A stretch of 64,000 nt of DNA from Hymenobacter caeli (GTDB lineage Bacteria > Bacteroidota > Bacteroidia > Cytophagales > Hymenobacteraceae), in the NCBI RefSeq assembly GCF_013294115.1, contig NZ_JABSNP010000008.1:142772-206771 (forward strand). Direction: 5' to 3'. This document shows positions 41,195 through 49,591 of the stretch, in pieces. The notes under the pieces were generated by a model. It had not been told where the DNA came from. It did not search any database and saw only the letters and a list, made by a program, of their open reading frames with translations. Within the stretch, counting starts at the first letter, position 1; the number at the start of each line of letters is the position of its first letter. The position numbers and the translations under genes are program-made.

Positions 41195-42775
41195 ATGAAG
41201 CGTCGCGACTTTCTACAAACCACGGCGGCGGCCTCGGCGGGCGTGGCCTTGCTGAGCGGGCTGCCGGTGGGGGCCTACGGCTACTCGCCCGAGCTGGCGG
41301 CCCTCACCAACGCCGCCACGGCCACGGACAAGGTGCTGGTCATCATTCAGCTGCAAGGCGGCAACGACGGGCTGAACATGATTATCCCGCGCGACCAGTA
41401 CCCGGCCCTGATGGCGGCCCGCGCCAACATTGCGCTGGCCGAGGCGGCGGTGCTGCCCCTCACGGCGGCCACCGGCATCCACCCGGCGATGGCCGCGCTC
41501 CAGAACCTGTACAAAAACGGGCAGCTGGGCGTGGTGCAGAGCGTGGGCTACCCCAACCCCAACTTTTCGCACTTCCGGGCCACCGACATCTGGACGTCGG
41601 GCTCGTCGTCGGACGTAGTGCTGAACACGGGCTGGGCCGGGCGCTACCTCGACGGGGAGTTTCCCGGCTACCCCACCGGCTACCCCAGCGCCCAGAACCC
41701 CGACCCGCTGGCCGTGAGCATCGGCTCGGTGGTAAGCAACTGCGTGCAGGGCCCCGCCGTGAACATGGGCATGGCCATCGCAAGCACGTCGTCGTTCTAC
41801 CAGCTGCTGAGCGGCGGCGTGGACGCGGCCCCCGCCACCCCGGCCGGCCACGAGCTGACGTTCATCCGCCAGGTGGTGGCCCAAACGCAGGTGTACACCA
41901 CCACCATCCAGGCGGCGGCGGGCCGGGCCAAAAACCTCTCGCCCCTCTACCCCGCCGCTGGCCAGAACGGCCTGGCCGACCAGCTCAAAATCGTGGCCCA
42001 GCTGGTGGCCGGGGGCCTCAGCACCCGCATCTACGTGTGCAACATGGGCGGCTTCGACACCCACACGCTGCAAGTGCCGGCCACGGGCGGCAACAACGCC
42101 GTGGGCACCCACGCCACGCTGCTGGGCCGCATCGCGGAGGCCGTTGGCGCCTTCCAGGACGACCTCGTGCGCCTGGGCCTGCAAGACCGGGTGGTGGGCA
42201 TGACGTTCTCGGAGTTCGGGCGGCGCATCCGGTCCAACTCGGGCCTGGGCACCGACCACGGCGCGGCGGCCCCGCTGTTCGTGTTCGGCAGCCGCGTGAA
42301 CCCCATCGTGCACGGGGCCAACCCCCAGCTGCCCGCCGCGGCCGGCGTGAACGACAACATCGCCCTGCAGTTCGACTTCCGCAGCATCTACACCAGCATC
42401 TTGCAGGACTGGTTCCAGGTGACGCCCAGCACGTTGCAGGCGCTCTTCGGGCAAACCTTCCCGTATGTGCCGGTGCTGCGGCCCGCCACGGCCCTGGCCG
42501 CCGGCAGCGCCGCCCAGGTGGCCGAATTCAGCGTGTACCCCAACCCGGTGCCGCGCGGCGGCCAGGCCACCGTGGCCTACCAGAGCCAGGGCGGCCACGT
42601 GCAGGTGCTGGTGCTGGACGGGCTGGGCCGCGAAGTGCAGCGGCCCTTCGACCGCCCCCTGGCCGCCGGGGCCCAGCGGCTGCCCCTCGACCTGGCCGGC
42701 CTCGCCGCCGGGGCCTACTACTGCCAAGTGCGCGAAGACGGCCGGTCCGGCTCGCGCATCCTGGTCATCGAGTAG
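41195..42775 (+). CDS. DUF1501 protein with Tat-like signal and T9SS sorting domain
   Basis: A 526-residue secreted protein. The N-terminus MKRRDFLQTTAAASAGVALL fits a twin-arginine (Tat) signal. The DUF1501 core (sulfatase-like fold) has IIQLQGGNDGLNMIIPRDQY, NFSHFRATDIWTSGS, GGFDTHTLQ and FSEFGRRIRSN with GTDHGAAAPLFVFG. The last ~80 residues are a type A T9SS sorting domain (EFSVYPNPVPRGGQATV, LAGLAAGAYYCQVRED). It is probably released or anchored at the surface by T9SS. Function unknown; partner of the DUF1800 protein encoded upstream. Confidence 0.92.
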   Translation: MKRRDFLQTTAAASAGVALLSGLPVGAYGYSPELAALTNAATATDKVLVIIQLQGGNDGLNMIIPRDQYPALMAARANIALAEAAVLPLTAATGIHPAMAALQNLYKNGQLGVVQSVGYPNPNFSHFRATDIWTSGSSSDVVLNTGWAGRYLDGEFPGYPTGYPSAQNPDPLAVSIGSVVSNCVQGPAVNMGMAIASTSSFYQLLSGGVDAAPATPAGHELTFIRQVVAQTQVYTTTIQAAAGRAKNLSPLYPAAGQNGLADQLKIVAQLVAGGLSTRIYVCNMGGFDTHTLQVPATGGNNAVGTHATLLGRIAEAVGAFQDDLVRLGLQDRVVGMTFSEFGRRIRSNSGLGTDHGAAAPLFVFGSRVNPIVHGANPQLPAAAGVNDNIALQFDFRSIYTSILQDWFQVTPSTLQALFGQTFPYVPVLRPATALAAGSAAQVAEFSVYPNPVPRGGQATVAYQSQGGHVQVLVLDGLGREVQRPFDRPLAAGAQRLPLDLAGLAAGAYYCQVREDGRSGSRILVIE

Positions 42776-42868
42776 CGGCGGCCCACAACCCCGTTTCGGC
42801 GGGCCCGTAGAAGAAACCCGGGCTTGCGGGCCCGCCCACACATCTTCTACTGCTTTTTCTTTAAGCTC

Positions 42869-43108
42869 ATGGCTGCCAACGACCTCGAAGTTCAACTCGA
42901 AAAAATCATGCCCGAAGACCTCGTTCGCACCTTCGAGAGTGCCTACAAGGTGTTCCAGGGCGAAACCGAGCACATGGACGACCTGCTGAAAAACGGGGGC
43001 GTCCTGCTGCGCAAAGCCGCGCAAAAGCTCACCACGGCCCAGCTGGTGCTGAGCATTGCCGCCATTGCCGCCGTGGCCGTGGTGCTCATTAAGCGCAGCG
43101 AAGACTAG
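42869..43108 (+). CDS. Small hypothetical membrane protein
   Basis: A 79-residue protein starting MAANDLEVQLEKIMPEDLV, with an acidic amphipathic helical region and one C-terminal membrane helix (LVLSIAAIAAVAVVLIKRSE). The orientation suggests a tail-anchored protein with most of its mass in the cytoplasm. The family is not recognised. An in-frame upstream ATG at 42824 would add 15 residues of translated spacer. It ends 12 bases before a strong terminator. Confidence 0.65.
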   Translation: MAANDLEVQLEKIMPEDLVRTFESAYKVFQGETEHMDDLLKNGGVLLRKAAQKLTTAQLVLSIAAIAAVAVVLIKRSED

Positions 43109-43120
43109 CGCGGCGCGTTT

Positions 43121-43173
43121 GCGGCACAAAAAAGGTGGGGGCCCCGGCGGGGCCCCCACCTTTTTTGTGCCGC
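43121..43173. terminator. Strong bidirectional terminator
   Basis: A perfect 25-bp stem (43121-43145 with 43149-43173) with a 3-base loop. The arms include A6 and T6 runs. It ends the unit that contains the small membrane protein. Confidence 0.92.
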
Positions 43174-43206
43174 TGGCGGCGTATTTATTTCGGGAAAAAC
43201 TAATAT

Positions 43207-43214
43207 TATTTTTG
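43207..43214 (+). promoter_or_regulatory. -7 promoter box of the GH13 gene
   Basis: TATTTTTG in a short AT-rich stretch right after the terminator is a perfect TAnnTTTG box, 53 bases before the ATG at 43268. Confidence 0.6.
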
Positions 43215-43267
43215 CCTGATGGGATACTATCAATCGGCACGCGGGGCAATTGCTTATCTTGCCGGCT

Positions 43268-45103
43268 ATGAAACACCTGCTGCTGGCCGCCGGCTTGCTC
43301 ACCTTGGCTGCGCCTGCTTTGCCCGTTAAACCCGTGCCCGTCTCCGCCCCCCGCCCGGCCCTCGCCGACCCCAACACCACCGACGAAGTGCCCCAGGACC
43401 AGAAGCTGGTCATTTACCAGCTGATGACGCGGCTGTTTGGCAACAAAGTGGCCCTCAACAAGCCCTACGGCACCATCGCCGAAAACGGCTGCGGCAAGTT
43501 CAACGACATCACCGACAAGGCCCTGGACGAAATCAAAGCCTTGGGCGTGAGCCACGTGTGGTACACCGGCGTGATTGAGCACGCCACCATGACGGATTAC
43601 ACCACCCAGGGCATTCCGGCCGACGACGCCGACGTGGTGAAGGGCCGCGCCGGCTCGCCCTACGCCATCAAGGACTACTACGACGTGGCCCCCGACCTGG
43701 CCGTGGTGGTGAAGAACCGCATGGCCGAGTACGAAGCCCTCATCGGCCGCACCCACGCCCATGGCCTCAAGGTGCTCATGGACTTCATTCCCAACCACGT
43801 GGCCCGCGCCTACAAGTCGGACGCCAAGCCCGTGGGCGTGGTGGACCTGGGGGCCGCCGACGACAAAACCAAGGCCTTCACGCCCAACAACAACTATTAC
43901 TACCTGCCGGGCAAGAGCTTTGTGGTGCCCGCCGGCTACAACCCGCTGGGCCCCCTGAAGGGCCCCCGCGAAGACGGCAAGTACGCCGAGCTGCCCGCCA
44001 AAGCCACCGGCAACGACGTATTTTCGGAGGCCCCGACCGTCAACGACTGGTTTGAGACGGTGAAGCTGAACTACGGCGTGGACTACGCGCACGGCCGCGC
44101 CCTGCACTTTAGCCCGGTGCCCGACACCTGGAAAAAGATGCGCGACATCCTCGTATTCTGGGCCGGCAAAAACGTGGACGGCTTCCGCTGCGACATGGCC
44201 GAGATGGTGCCCGTTGAGTTTTGGGCCTACGTCATCCCGGAGGTGAAAAAGGTGCGGCCCGACATCGTGTTTATCGGCGAAGCCTACAGCGCCAAGGAAT
44301 ACAAAACCTACCTTGACAAAGGCCACTTCGACTTCCTTTACGACAAGGTGGGCCTGTACGACGGGCTGCGCCGGCTGATGCGCGACGAGGGCACCACCGA
44401 GGACATCACCAAGGTGTGGCAGCAGGAGAGCCGGGGCTTTTCGTCGCACATGCTGCGCTTCCTCGAAAACCACGACGAGCAGCGCATCGCCAGCAAGGAT
44501 TTTGCCACCGACCCCTTCCGGGCCGTGCCGGCCATGACCGTGACGGCCACCCTGGCCTCGGGGCCCGTGATGCTCTACTTCGGGCAGGAAGTGGGCGAGC
44601 CGGCCCACGGCAGCGAAGGTTTCAGCGGGGAGGACGGCCGCACCACCATTTTCGACTACTGGGGCGTGCCCGAGCACCAGAAGTGGCTGAACCAGGGCAA
44701 GTTCGACGGGACCAAGCTCAGCCCCGACCAGCAAAAGCTGCGCGACTTCTACCGCCGCCTGCTCACGCTGGCCGGCAGCAGCGAGGCCATCCGCCGGGGC
44801 CGCTTCTATGAATTGCAGGACGCCAACAACCTCGGCAAGCAGTACAACCAGCGCCACCTCTACGCCTACCTGCGCTACACCGACCACCAGCAGGTGCTGG
44901 TCGTCGTCAATTTCAGCCCCGACAAAGCCTACCGGCCCGACCTCATCATTTCGCCCGAAGCCTACGCGGCCATGGGCATTCCTACCAATGCCACCGCCGT
45001 GTACACGTACCAGGACTTGCTCAACGGCGGCGAGCCGCTGCTGGGCCTCAACCAGGTGCTGGAACCGCTATCGGCCCACGTGTACGAGCTGCGCCGGAAG
45101 TAG
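43268..45103 (+). CDS. GH13 alpha-amylase family glycoside hydrolase, secreted
   Basis: A 611-residue enzyme with a signal peptide (MKHLLLAAGLLTLAAPALP). The (beta/alpha)8 barrel shows all GH13 sites: GLKVLMDFIPNHVAR (region I), nucleophile Asp in VDGFRCDMAEM (about residue 307), acid/base Glu in IVFIGEAYSA (about 336) and FLENHDEQRI (about 401). A C-terminal beta domain follows (LYAYLRYTDHQQVLVVVNFS). It is a retaining enzyme on alpha-glucans, and the exact specificity cannot be read. No SusC/D pair is adjacent. The ATG at 43268 fits both promoter and signal peptide. Confidence 0.92.
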   Translation: MKHLLLAAGLLTLAAPALPVKPVPVSAPRPALADPNTTDEVPQDQKLVIYQLMTRLFGNKVALNKPYGTIAENGCGKFNDITDKALDEIKALGVSHVWYTGVIEHATMTDYTTQGIPADDADVVKGRAGSPYAIKDYYDVAPDLAVVVKNRMAEYEALIGRTHAHGLKVLMDFIPNHVARAYKSDAKPVGVVDLGAADDKTKAFTPNNNYYYLPGKSFVVPAGYNPLGPLKGPREDGKYAELPAKATGNDVFSEAPTVNDWFETVKLNYGVDYAHGRALHFSPVPDTWKKMRDILVFWAGKNVDGFRCDMAEMVPVEFWAYVIPEVKKVRPDIVFIGEAYSAKEYKTYLDKGHFDFLYDKVGLYDGLRRLMRDEGTTEDITKVWQQESRGFSSHMLRFLENHDEQRIASKDFATDPFRAVPAMTVTATLASGPVMLYFGQEVGEPAHGSEGFSGEDGRTTIFDYWGVPEHQKWLNQGKFDGTKLSPDQQKLRDFYRRLLTLAGSSEAIRRGRFYELQDANNLGKQYNQRHLYAYLRYTDHQQVLVVVNFSPDKAYRPDLIISPEAYAAMGIPTNATAVYTYQDLLNGGEPLLGLNQVLEPLSAHVYELRRK

Positions 45104-45172
45104 GCTTCGTCCTGGCAGCCAGTGGCCAGAACCAGAATTTGTGGCTGACGGCCGGCCACCACTTGCCAGCTC

Positions 45173-46435
45173 CTACGCGCCAATGATGGCCTCCGCTACT
45201 TCGCGGCCGGTGGCCAGCGCCGCGTTCAGCGACGGGTAGGCGGCCCAGTCGCCGCAGCGGTAGAGGCCCTCGGCCAGGCGCAGGGGCTGCTGCACCGGGC
45301 GGCCCGCCGGGTAAGCTGGCAAGGCGTGGGCGATGCGGTACGAGCGCAGGTGCCGCCACTGCCGGGCACCGGGCCCGAACCAGGCAATCAGTTCTTCGTG
45401 CAGGCGCACGGCCAGCGCCGCTTCCGACAGCCCGGTGTCGCCGTGGGTGCTCACCGACACCAGGGCCCGGCCGGCGGGGGCGTAGGCGGGGGCCGCGTCG
45501 GCGGGAAAGCTCACGTTGTGGGCCAGGCCGCCGGGCGCGGCGTTGAGGCGCAGCAGGCCGTCGCCGCGCCCGGGCGAAGGGCCCTCGGCCACGAAATAGG
45601 TGTTGGTGGTGAGGCGGCTGCCGACCGCAGCACTCCCCGCGGCCGGCAGCAGGCGGGCCAGGGCGGGGCCATCGACGGCCAGCACCACGGCGGCCGCGGC
45701 CAGGGTTTCGCCCGAAGCCAGCCGCACGCGGGGGCCCTCCAGGGCCGCCACGGGCGCATTCAACTGCACCGCGCCCGGGGGCAGGCGGGCGGCCAGCTGT
45801 TCGGGCAGCTGCTGCATGCCCAGGGCCGGCACGGCGGCCTGCCCCCGCACAAACTGCTGAAACACGAACTCGAAGAAGCTACTGGCCGTGCCCAGGCTGC
45901 GGTCGAGGAACACGCCGCCGAAAAAGGGCCGGAAAAAGTTGTCGATCATGGCCTCGCTCCAGCCGTAGCGCCGCAAAAAAGTCAGCGTGTCGGTGGCCGG
46001 GCGGGCCAGCAATTCTTCGGGCGTGTGCTGCTGCACGTGGCGCACCAGGCGCAGGATGCGCAGCTTGTCGGGCAGCGTGCCCACGGGCGAAACCAGCGCC
46101 GAAAACGCCGCCAACGGCCGCTGCAAGGGGTTTTGCAACGTCGTTTCCGTCCCGTTGGGCAGGCGAATAACGGCCCCCGAGCGAAAAGCCTTCAACTCCA
46201 GGGCCTTGTAGTCGAACACCCGCCGGGCCTCGGGGTAGTCGGTGAGCAGCACCTGAAAGCCGCGGTCGAGGCGGAAGCCGTCGGGGGTAACGTCGGTGCG
46301 CACGCGGCCGCCCACGGCGTCGGCGGCTTCGAGCACCCGCACGGGGCGGCCGGCGCGGTGCAGCCAGCCAGCGCAGGCCAGCCCGGCCACGCCGGCCCCG
46401 ACGATAACAATGGGATTGGAAGAGTCAGCAGTCAT
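45173..46435 (-). CDS. FAD-dependent amine oxidase/phytoene desaturase-like oxidoreductase
   Basis: A 420-residue flavoprotein. The N-terminal dinucleotide-binding fold is VIVGAGVAGLACAGWLHRAG, followed by the second family motif AVGGRVRTD, and the C-terminal flavin motif is YRCGDWAAYPSLNAALATG. Relatives are NAD(P)/FAD-dependent oxidoreductases of the protoporphyrinogen oxidase/phytoene desaturase group; the substrate is unknown. The ATG at 46435 is chosen directly before the fold; the upstream frame to 46582 is translated spacer that includes a hairpin. Confidence 0.88.
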   Translation of the reverse strand: MTADSSNPIVIVGAGVAGLACAGWLHRAGRPVRVLEAADAVGGRVRTDVTPDGFRLDRGFQVLLTDYPEARRVFDYKALELKAFRSGAVIRLPNGTETTLQNPLQRPLAAFSALVSPVGTLPDKLRILRLVRHVQQHTPEELLARPATDTLTFLRRYGWSEAMIDNFFRPFFGGVFLDRSLGTASSFFEFVFQQFVRGQAAVPALGMQQLPEQLAARLPPGAVQLNAPVAALEGPRVRLASGETLAAAAVVLAVDGPALARLLPAAGSAAVGSRLTTNTYFVAEGPSPGRGDGLLRLNAAPGGLAHNVSFPADAAPAYAPAGRALVSVSTHGDTGLSEAALAVRLHEELIAWFGPGARQWRHLRSYRIAHALPAYPAGRPVQQPLRLAEGLYRCGDWAAYPSLNAALATGREVAEAIIGA

Positions 46436-46452
46436 TACCCGGGTAAACTGCA

Positions 46453-46503
46453 AACCGCGGGCGAAGGTTGGGCCCCACCGGGCCGAAACCTTCGCCCGCG
46501 GTT
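46453..46503. terminator. Hairpin upstream of the oxidoreductase gene
   Basis: A 17-bp perfect stem (46453-46469 with 46487-46503) around a 17-base loop that has its own GGGCCC-type complementarity. It lacks a T-run and lies between two minus-strand genes, so it may be a terminator for the GT4 gene or a leader structure for the oxidoreductase. The rest of the 192-base spacer shows nothing else. Confidence 0.5.
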
Positions 46504-46627
46504 CCCGCGGTTGAAGGGCGCTTGAACCAGCAAATTTACCGGGGCCGCCACACGCAGCCGCGCCAACTTCTTTCCAGCCCACCAGCCAAGCATTACCAGC
46601 CGGGGCGCTCTGCCCGCCCGCTCCGGC

Positions 46628-47749
46628 TCAGCTCTTCCGTCCGCCGCTGTGCGCCGCCTCCAGCAACTTTAGGTAGCGCCGCGCCACTACATCGGGCAGG
46701 TGGGCGGCCAGGTGGGCGGGTGCCGCCGCCCGCAGCTGCTGTTCGATGGCTGGGGAGCTGAGGACGTGCGAGATAGCATCGGCCAGCGCATCAACGTCGC
46801 CGCGGCGAAACACAAATCCGGCCTTGCCCGCGGCATCGGGCAGGCCGTCGCTGTCCGACACGATGGGCACGCACCCGCAGGCCATGCCTTCGAGCACGAC
46901 GTTGCCAAACGCTTCGCCGTACAGCGACGGCACCAGCAGGAACCGGTGGCGATTCAGCTCTTCGGCCAGCGCTGGCCCCTCGATAAACCCCTTGAAATGC
47001 ACGTGCGCCCGCAGGCCGAGCGCGTCCACCTGCTGCTCCAGGTTTCCGCGCTCGGGGCCATCGCCGACGATGGTCAGCAACGGCCCGGGGGCCGCGGGGT
47101 CGGCGGCGGCCAGCCGGGCCAGCACCCGGTGGAAGGCCGCCACCGCCAAGCTGGCACCTTTCTGGGAAACCAACCGCCCCATAAACATGAAGTTACCGGT
47201 GCGGGCAATGCCGGGCAATACCCGGAAGGCGTGGGCCCGGTAGGGGTTGCCAATCACCGACGCTGCGGGCCAGAACTGCTTGCGCACAGCCTCGCTCACC
47301 GACACTACGGTGCGGGCCCGCCGCAACCACGCCCGCTTCACCCAGCCCAAGTTCAGCCAGCCCTTGCCTTTGAGGTATAGCTCGGTATTGAGCACCACTA
47401 CGGCAGGGCGGCTATGCAACAGCCCGGGCCACCCCAGGCGGATGCACGGGTTGTTCTCGAACACCACGTCGGCCCAGGTGTGCGCCTTGAAAAGCGCCGC
47501 CCCGTTCGGGTTCCGGACCACCGCGAACGGAAAGGCGTCTTCCTGCGCGGCCACCGACCACGTTGCCACCCGCACGCTGTGGCCCGCCGCTACGAAAGCC
47601 CGGGCGTAAATCTCAGAATTCACTTCGATGCCCCCAATTTCGGGGGAGAAACGGTGGGACAACAGCAGGATTTTTAGCGGTGAAGTACCCGTTGGAAGCG
47701 GAGATAAAACCTGTTTATTCACTTTTAAATCCTTATTAACAAGCCCCAT
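46628..47749 (-). CDS. Glycosyltransferase family 4 protein
   Basis: A 373-residue GT-B enzyme. The N-terminal domain starts KILLLSHRFSPEIGGIEVNS. The C-terminal donor domain has GNFMFMGRLVSQKGASLAV, TIVGDGPERGNLEQQV and the EX7E motif in LYGEAFGNVVLEGMACG. It transfers a sugar from a nucleotide donor with retention. The divergent neighbour at 47826 (formyltransferase-like/propeller) suggests a small glycoconjugate locus. A perfect -7 box lies 26 bases upstream of the ATG. Confidence 0.92.
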   Translation of the reverse strand: MGLVNKDLKVNKQVLSPLPTGTSPLKILLLSHRFSPEIGGIEVNSEIYARAFVAAGHSVRVATWSVAAQEDAFPFAVVRNPNGAALFKAHTWADVVFENNPCIRLGWPGLLHSRPAVVVLNTELYLKGKGWLNLGWVKRAWLRRARTVVSVSEAVRKQFWPAASVIGNPYRAHAFRVLPGIARTGNFMFMGRLVSQKGASLAVAAFHRVLARLAAADPAAPGPLLTIVGDGPERGNLEQQVDALGLRAHVHFKGFIEGPALAEELNRHRFLLVPSLYGEAFGNVVLEGMACGCVPIVSDSDGLPDAAGKAGFVFRRGDVDALADAISHVLSSPAIEQQLRAAAPAHLAAHLPDVVARRYLKLLEAAHSGGRKS

Positions 47750-47775
47750 ATAAACTAGAAAGAATAATAATTAGT

Positions 47776-47783
47776 CAAATATA
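47776..47783 (-). promoter_or_regulatory. -7 promoter box of the GT4 gene
   Basis: CAAATATA on the plus strand is TATATTTG on the minus strand, 26 bases upstream of the GT4 ATG. It forms a divergent pair with the box at 47814-47821 in an AT-rich intergenic stretch. Confidence 0.6.
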
Positions 47784-47813
47784 CATAAGTCCCTCAGTGG
47801 AAAAACTGACTTC

Positions 47814-47821
47814 TATATTTG
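47814..47821 (+). promoter_or_regulatory. -7 promoter box of the formyltransferase-like fusion gene (leaderless spacing)
   Basis: TATATTTG ends 4 bases before the ATG at 47826, so the transcript should start at the start codon. Confidence 0.6.
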
Positions 47822-47825
47822 CTCG

Positions 47826-49517
47826 ATGAGGGAAAAAATGCCTCCGATTCGATTCGGGATTGTATACGAACGCGAACACTTATTGTCTTGGGAATGCAAA
47901 GCCATTCGCGCTATACTTTCTTTACCAAATACTTCACTGGCCCTGAGTATCAGCTGCGCGGTCCCGGTTTTGCCGGCCCACGCTACTGGAGTGGCCTGGG
48001 CGGGGTACCAAAAATATTTCCATAACCCGTTGGCCACCCGGCCAGCGGGCACCCACGACCTACCGCCCGCGCCGCGGCTCGCCTGCGCCGCGCCGCGGCG
48101 GCCCGGGGCCGGCCCCGACCTGACGGCCGCTGACCTGGCCGCGGTGGCCGACGCCCGGCTCGACTTCCTCCTGAGCTTTGTGGACGCGCCCCTGAGCGGC
48201 CCGGTGCTGGCCGTGCCCCGCTTCGGGGTGTGGGCGTTTGGGCACGGGCCGGCCGGCCGGGGCCCCGGCTGGCCCGTGGGCCTTTGGGAAGCGTTTCACC
48301 GCGAGCCCACCGTGGCCGCCGCGCTGCACCGGCTCGGCGCGGCGGGCCCGGGGCCGGTGCTGCGGCAGGGGGTGTTCCGCACGTCGCCGCACCGCCCCGC
48401 CCAGGCCGCCGCCGGTGTGTACGCAGAGTGCGCCCACTGGCCCGCCGACGTGTGCCGGCAGCTGCTGGCCGGCCTGGCGCTACCGGCGGGCAGCGGCAGC
48501 GGGGCCCCCGCGCCCGCCCCCGCCCGGGGCCCGTCGGGCCCGGCCTTGTTGGGCTTTGCCGCGCGCCTCGCCGGGGACCAGCTCCGCGACTGGTACCGCA
48601 CTTTTTTGCGGGCCGACCAGTGGAACATGGGGGTGGTGGACCGGCCCGTGCAGGATTTTCTGCGCCCCAACGGCCTGCGCGGGGCCGTGGTGGACGCCCC
48701 ACCGCTGCCCAACCGCAACGTGTTCTACGCCGATTCGTTTGTGCGGCAGGAGGACGGCGGCCCGATGGTGTATTTCGAGTTGTACGACTACCGGACGCGG
48801 CGGGGCAACATTTCGCGGCTCCCCTACCCGTGGCAGCCCGGCCGGGCCCCGGTCGCCGTGCTCGGCTTCCCGTACCACTTGTCGTACCCGTTCCTGTTCG
48901 GGCCCTACTGTATGCCGGAGGCCTGGAAAACGAACCGCGTGCAACTGTACGACCTGCGGGCCCCGGTGACGGACCCCACCGCTGGCCAAGTACTGCTGGA
49001 AGCCCCCGCCGTGGACGCTACCCTATTGGAGTACCAGGGCCGCTACTGGCTGTTTTATGCCCGGGCCGACCGCGACCCGATGCTGAACCTGTTCATTTCC
49101 TACGCCGACGCGCTGGCGGGGCCCTGGCACGAGCACCCCCAAAACCCGGTCAAAACCAACGTGCGCAGCGCCCGGCCGGCGGGGCCGTTCTTCGAGGCCG
49201 ACGGCAAGCTCTACCGCCCGGCCCAGGACTGCGCCCGCGACTACGGCGCGGCCCTCACCTTCCACGAAGTGCTGGCGCTGACGCCCACGGAATACACCGA
49301 GCGGGAAGTGGCCCACGTGACTTCGCCTCACCCCGGCTACCCCGCCGGCATGCACACCGTCATGGCCCTCGACGCGACCCGCACCCTCGTCGATTTCAAG
49401 CGGTACCGCTTCATTCCGATGGCCTCCCTGCTCGCCGTCTGGATACGCGTGGCGGGCGTCGTCGGGCGCGTGAAAAACCGGCGCAAGCCCGTAGCAAAAT
49501 CGCTACCAGCCAGCTAA
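47826..49517 (+). CDS. Formyltransferase-like domain fused to a GH43-like beta-propeller
   Basis: A 563-residue protein. Residues about 1-230 resemble the N-terminal domain of methionyl-tRNA formyltransferase-like proteins (IRFGIVYEREHLLSWECKAI, DFLLSFVDAPLSGPVLAVP, then RFGVWAFGHG), with a long Pro/Ala/Gly-rich stretch. From about residue 260 a five-bladed propeller like that of GINT1/GH43-related proteins follows (NRNVFYADSFVRQEDGGPMV, FPYHLSYPFLFGPYCMPEAW, EYQGRYWLFYARADRDPM, FEADGKLYRPAQDC). This two-part layout occurs in glucosamine-inositolphosphorylceramide-transferase-like bacterial proteins; a role in glycolipid or polysaccharide assembly is inferred. It diverges from a GT4 gene. Confidence 0.75.
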   Translation: MREKMPPIRFGIVYEREHLLSWECKAIRAILSLPNTSLALSISCAVPVLPAHATGVAWAGYQKYFHNPLATRPAGTHDLPPAPRLACAAPRRPGAGPDLTAADLAAVADARLDFLLSFVDAPLSGPVLAVPRFGVWAFGHGPAGRGPGWPVGLWEAFHREPTVAAALHRLGAAGPGPVLRQGVFRTSPHRPAQAAAGVYAECAHWPADVCRQLLAGLALPAGSGSGAPAPAPARGPSGPALLGFAARLAGDQLRDWYRTFLRADQWNMGVVDRPVQDFLRPNGLRGAVVDAPPLPNRNVFYADSFVRQEDGGPMVYFELYDYRTRRGNISRLPYPWQPGRAPVAVLGFPYHLSYPFLFGPYCMPEAWKTNRVQLYDLRAPVTDPTAGQVLLEAPAVDATLLEYQGRYWLFYARADRDPMLNLFISYADALAGPWHEHPQNPVKTNVRSARPAGPFFEADGKLYRPAQDCARDYGAALTFHEVLALTPTEYTEREVAHVTSPHPGYPAGMHTVMALDATRTLVDFKRYRFIPMASLLAVWIRVAGVVGRVKNRRKPVAKSLPAS

Positions 49518-49591
49518 TGGGCCGAAGCCCTGCAGCGGGGCGCTTCTATATTGGTTGTTCCGCTAGCAGCTTACGCCTGACGAGCAACGCT

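Noticed and set aside
41213..44887. Very long open frame on the minus strand opposite the DUF1501 and GH13 genes
   Set aside because: It mirrors two well-supported genes in GC-rich DNA, has a Val/Gly/His/Arg-rich composition without domains, and spans a terminator; long antisense frames are expected at this GC content.
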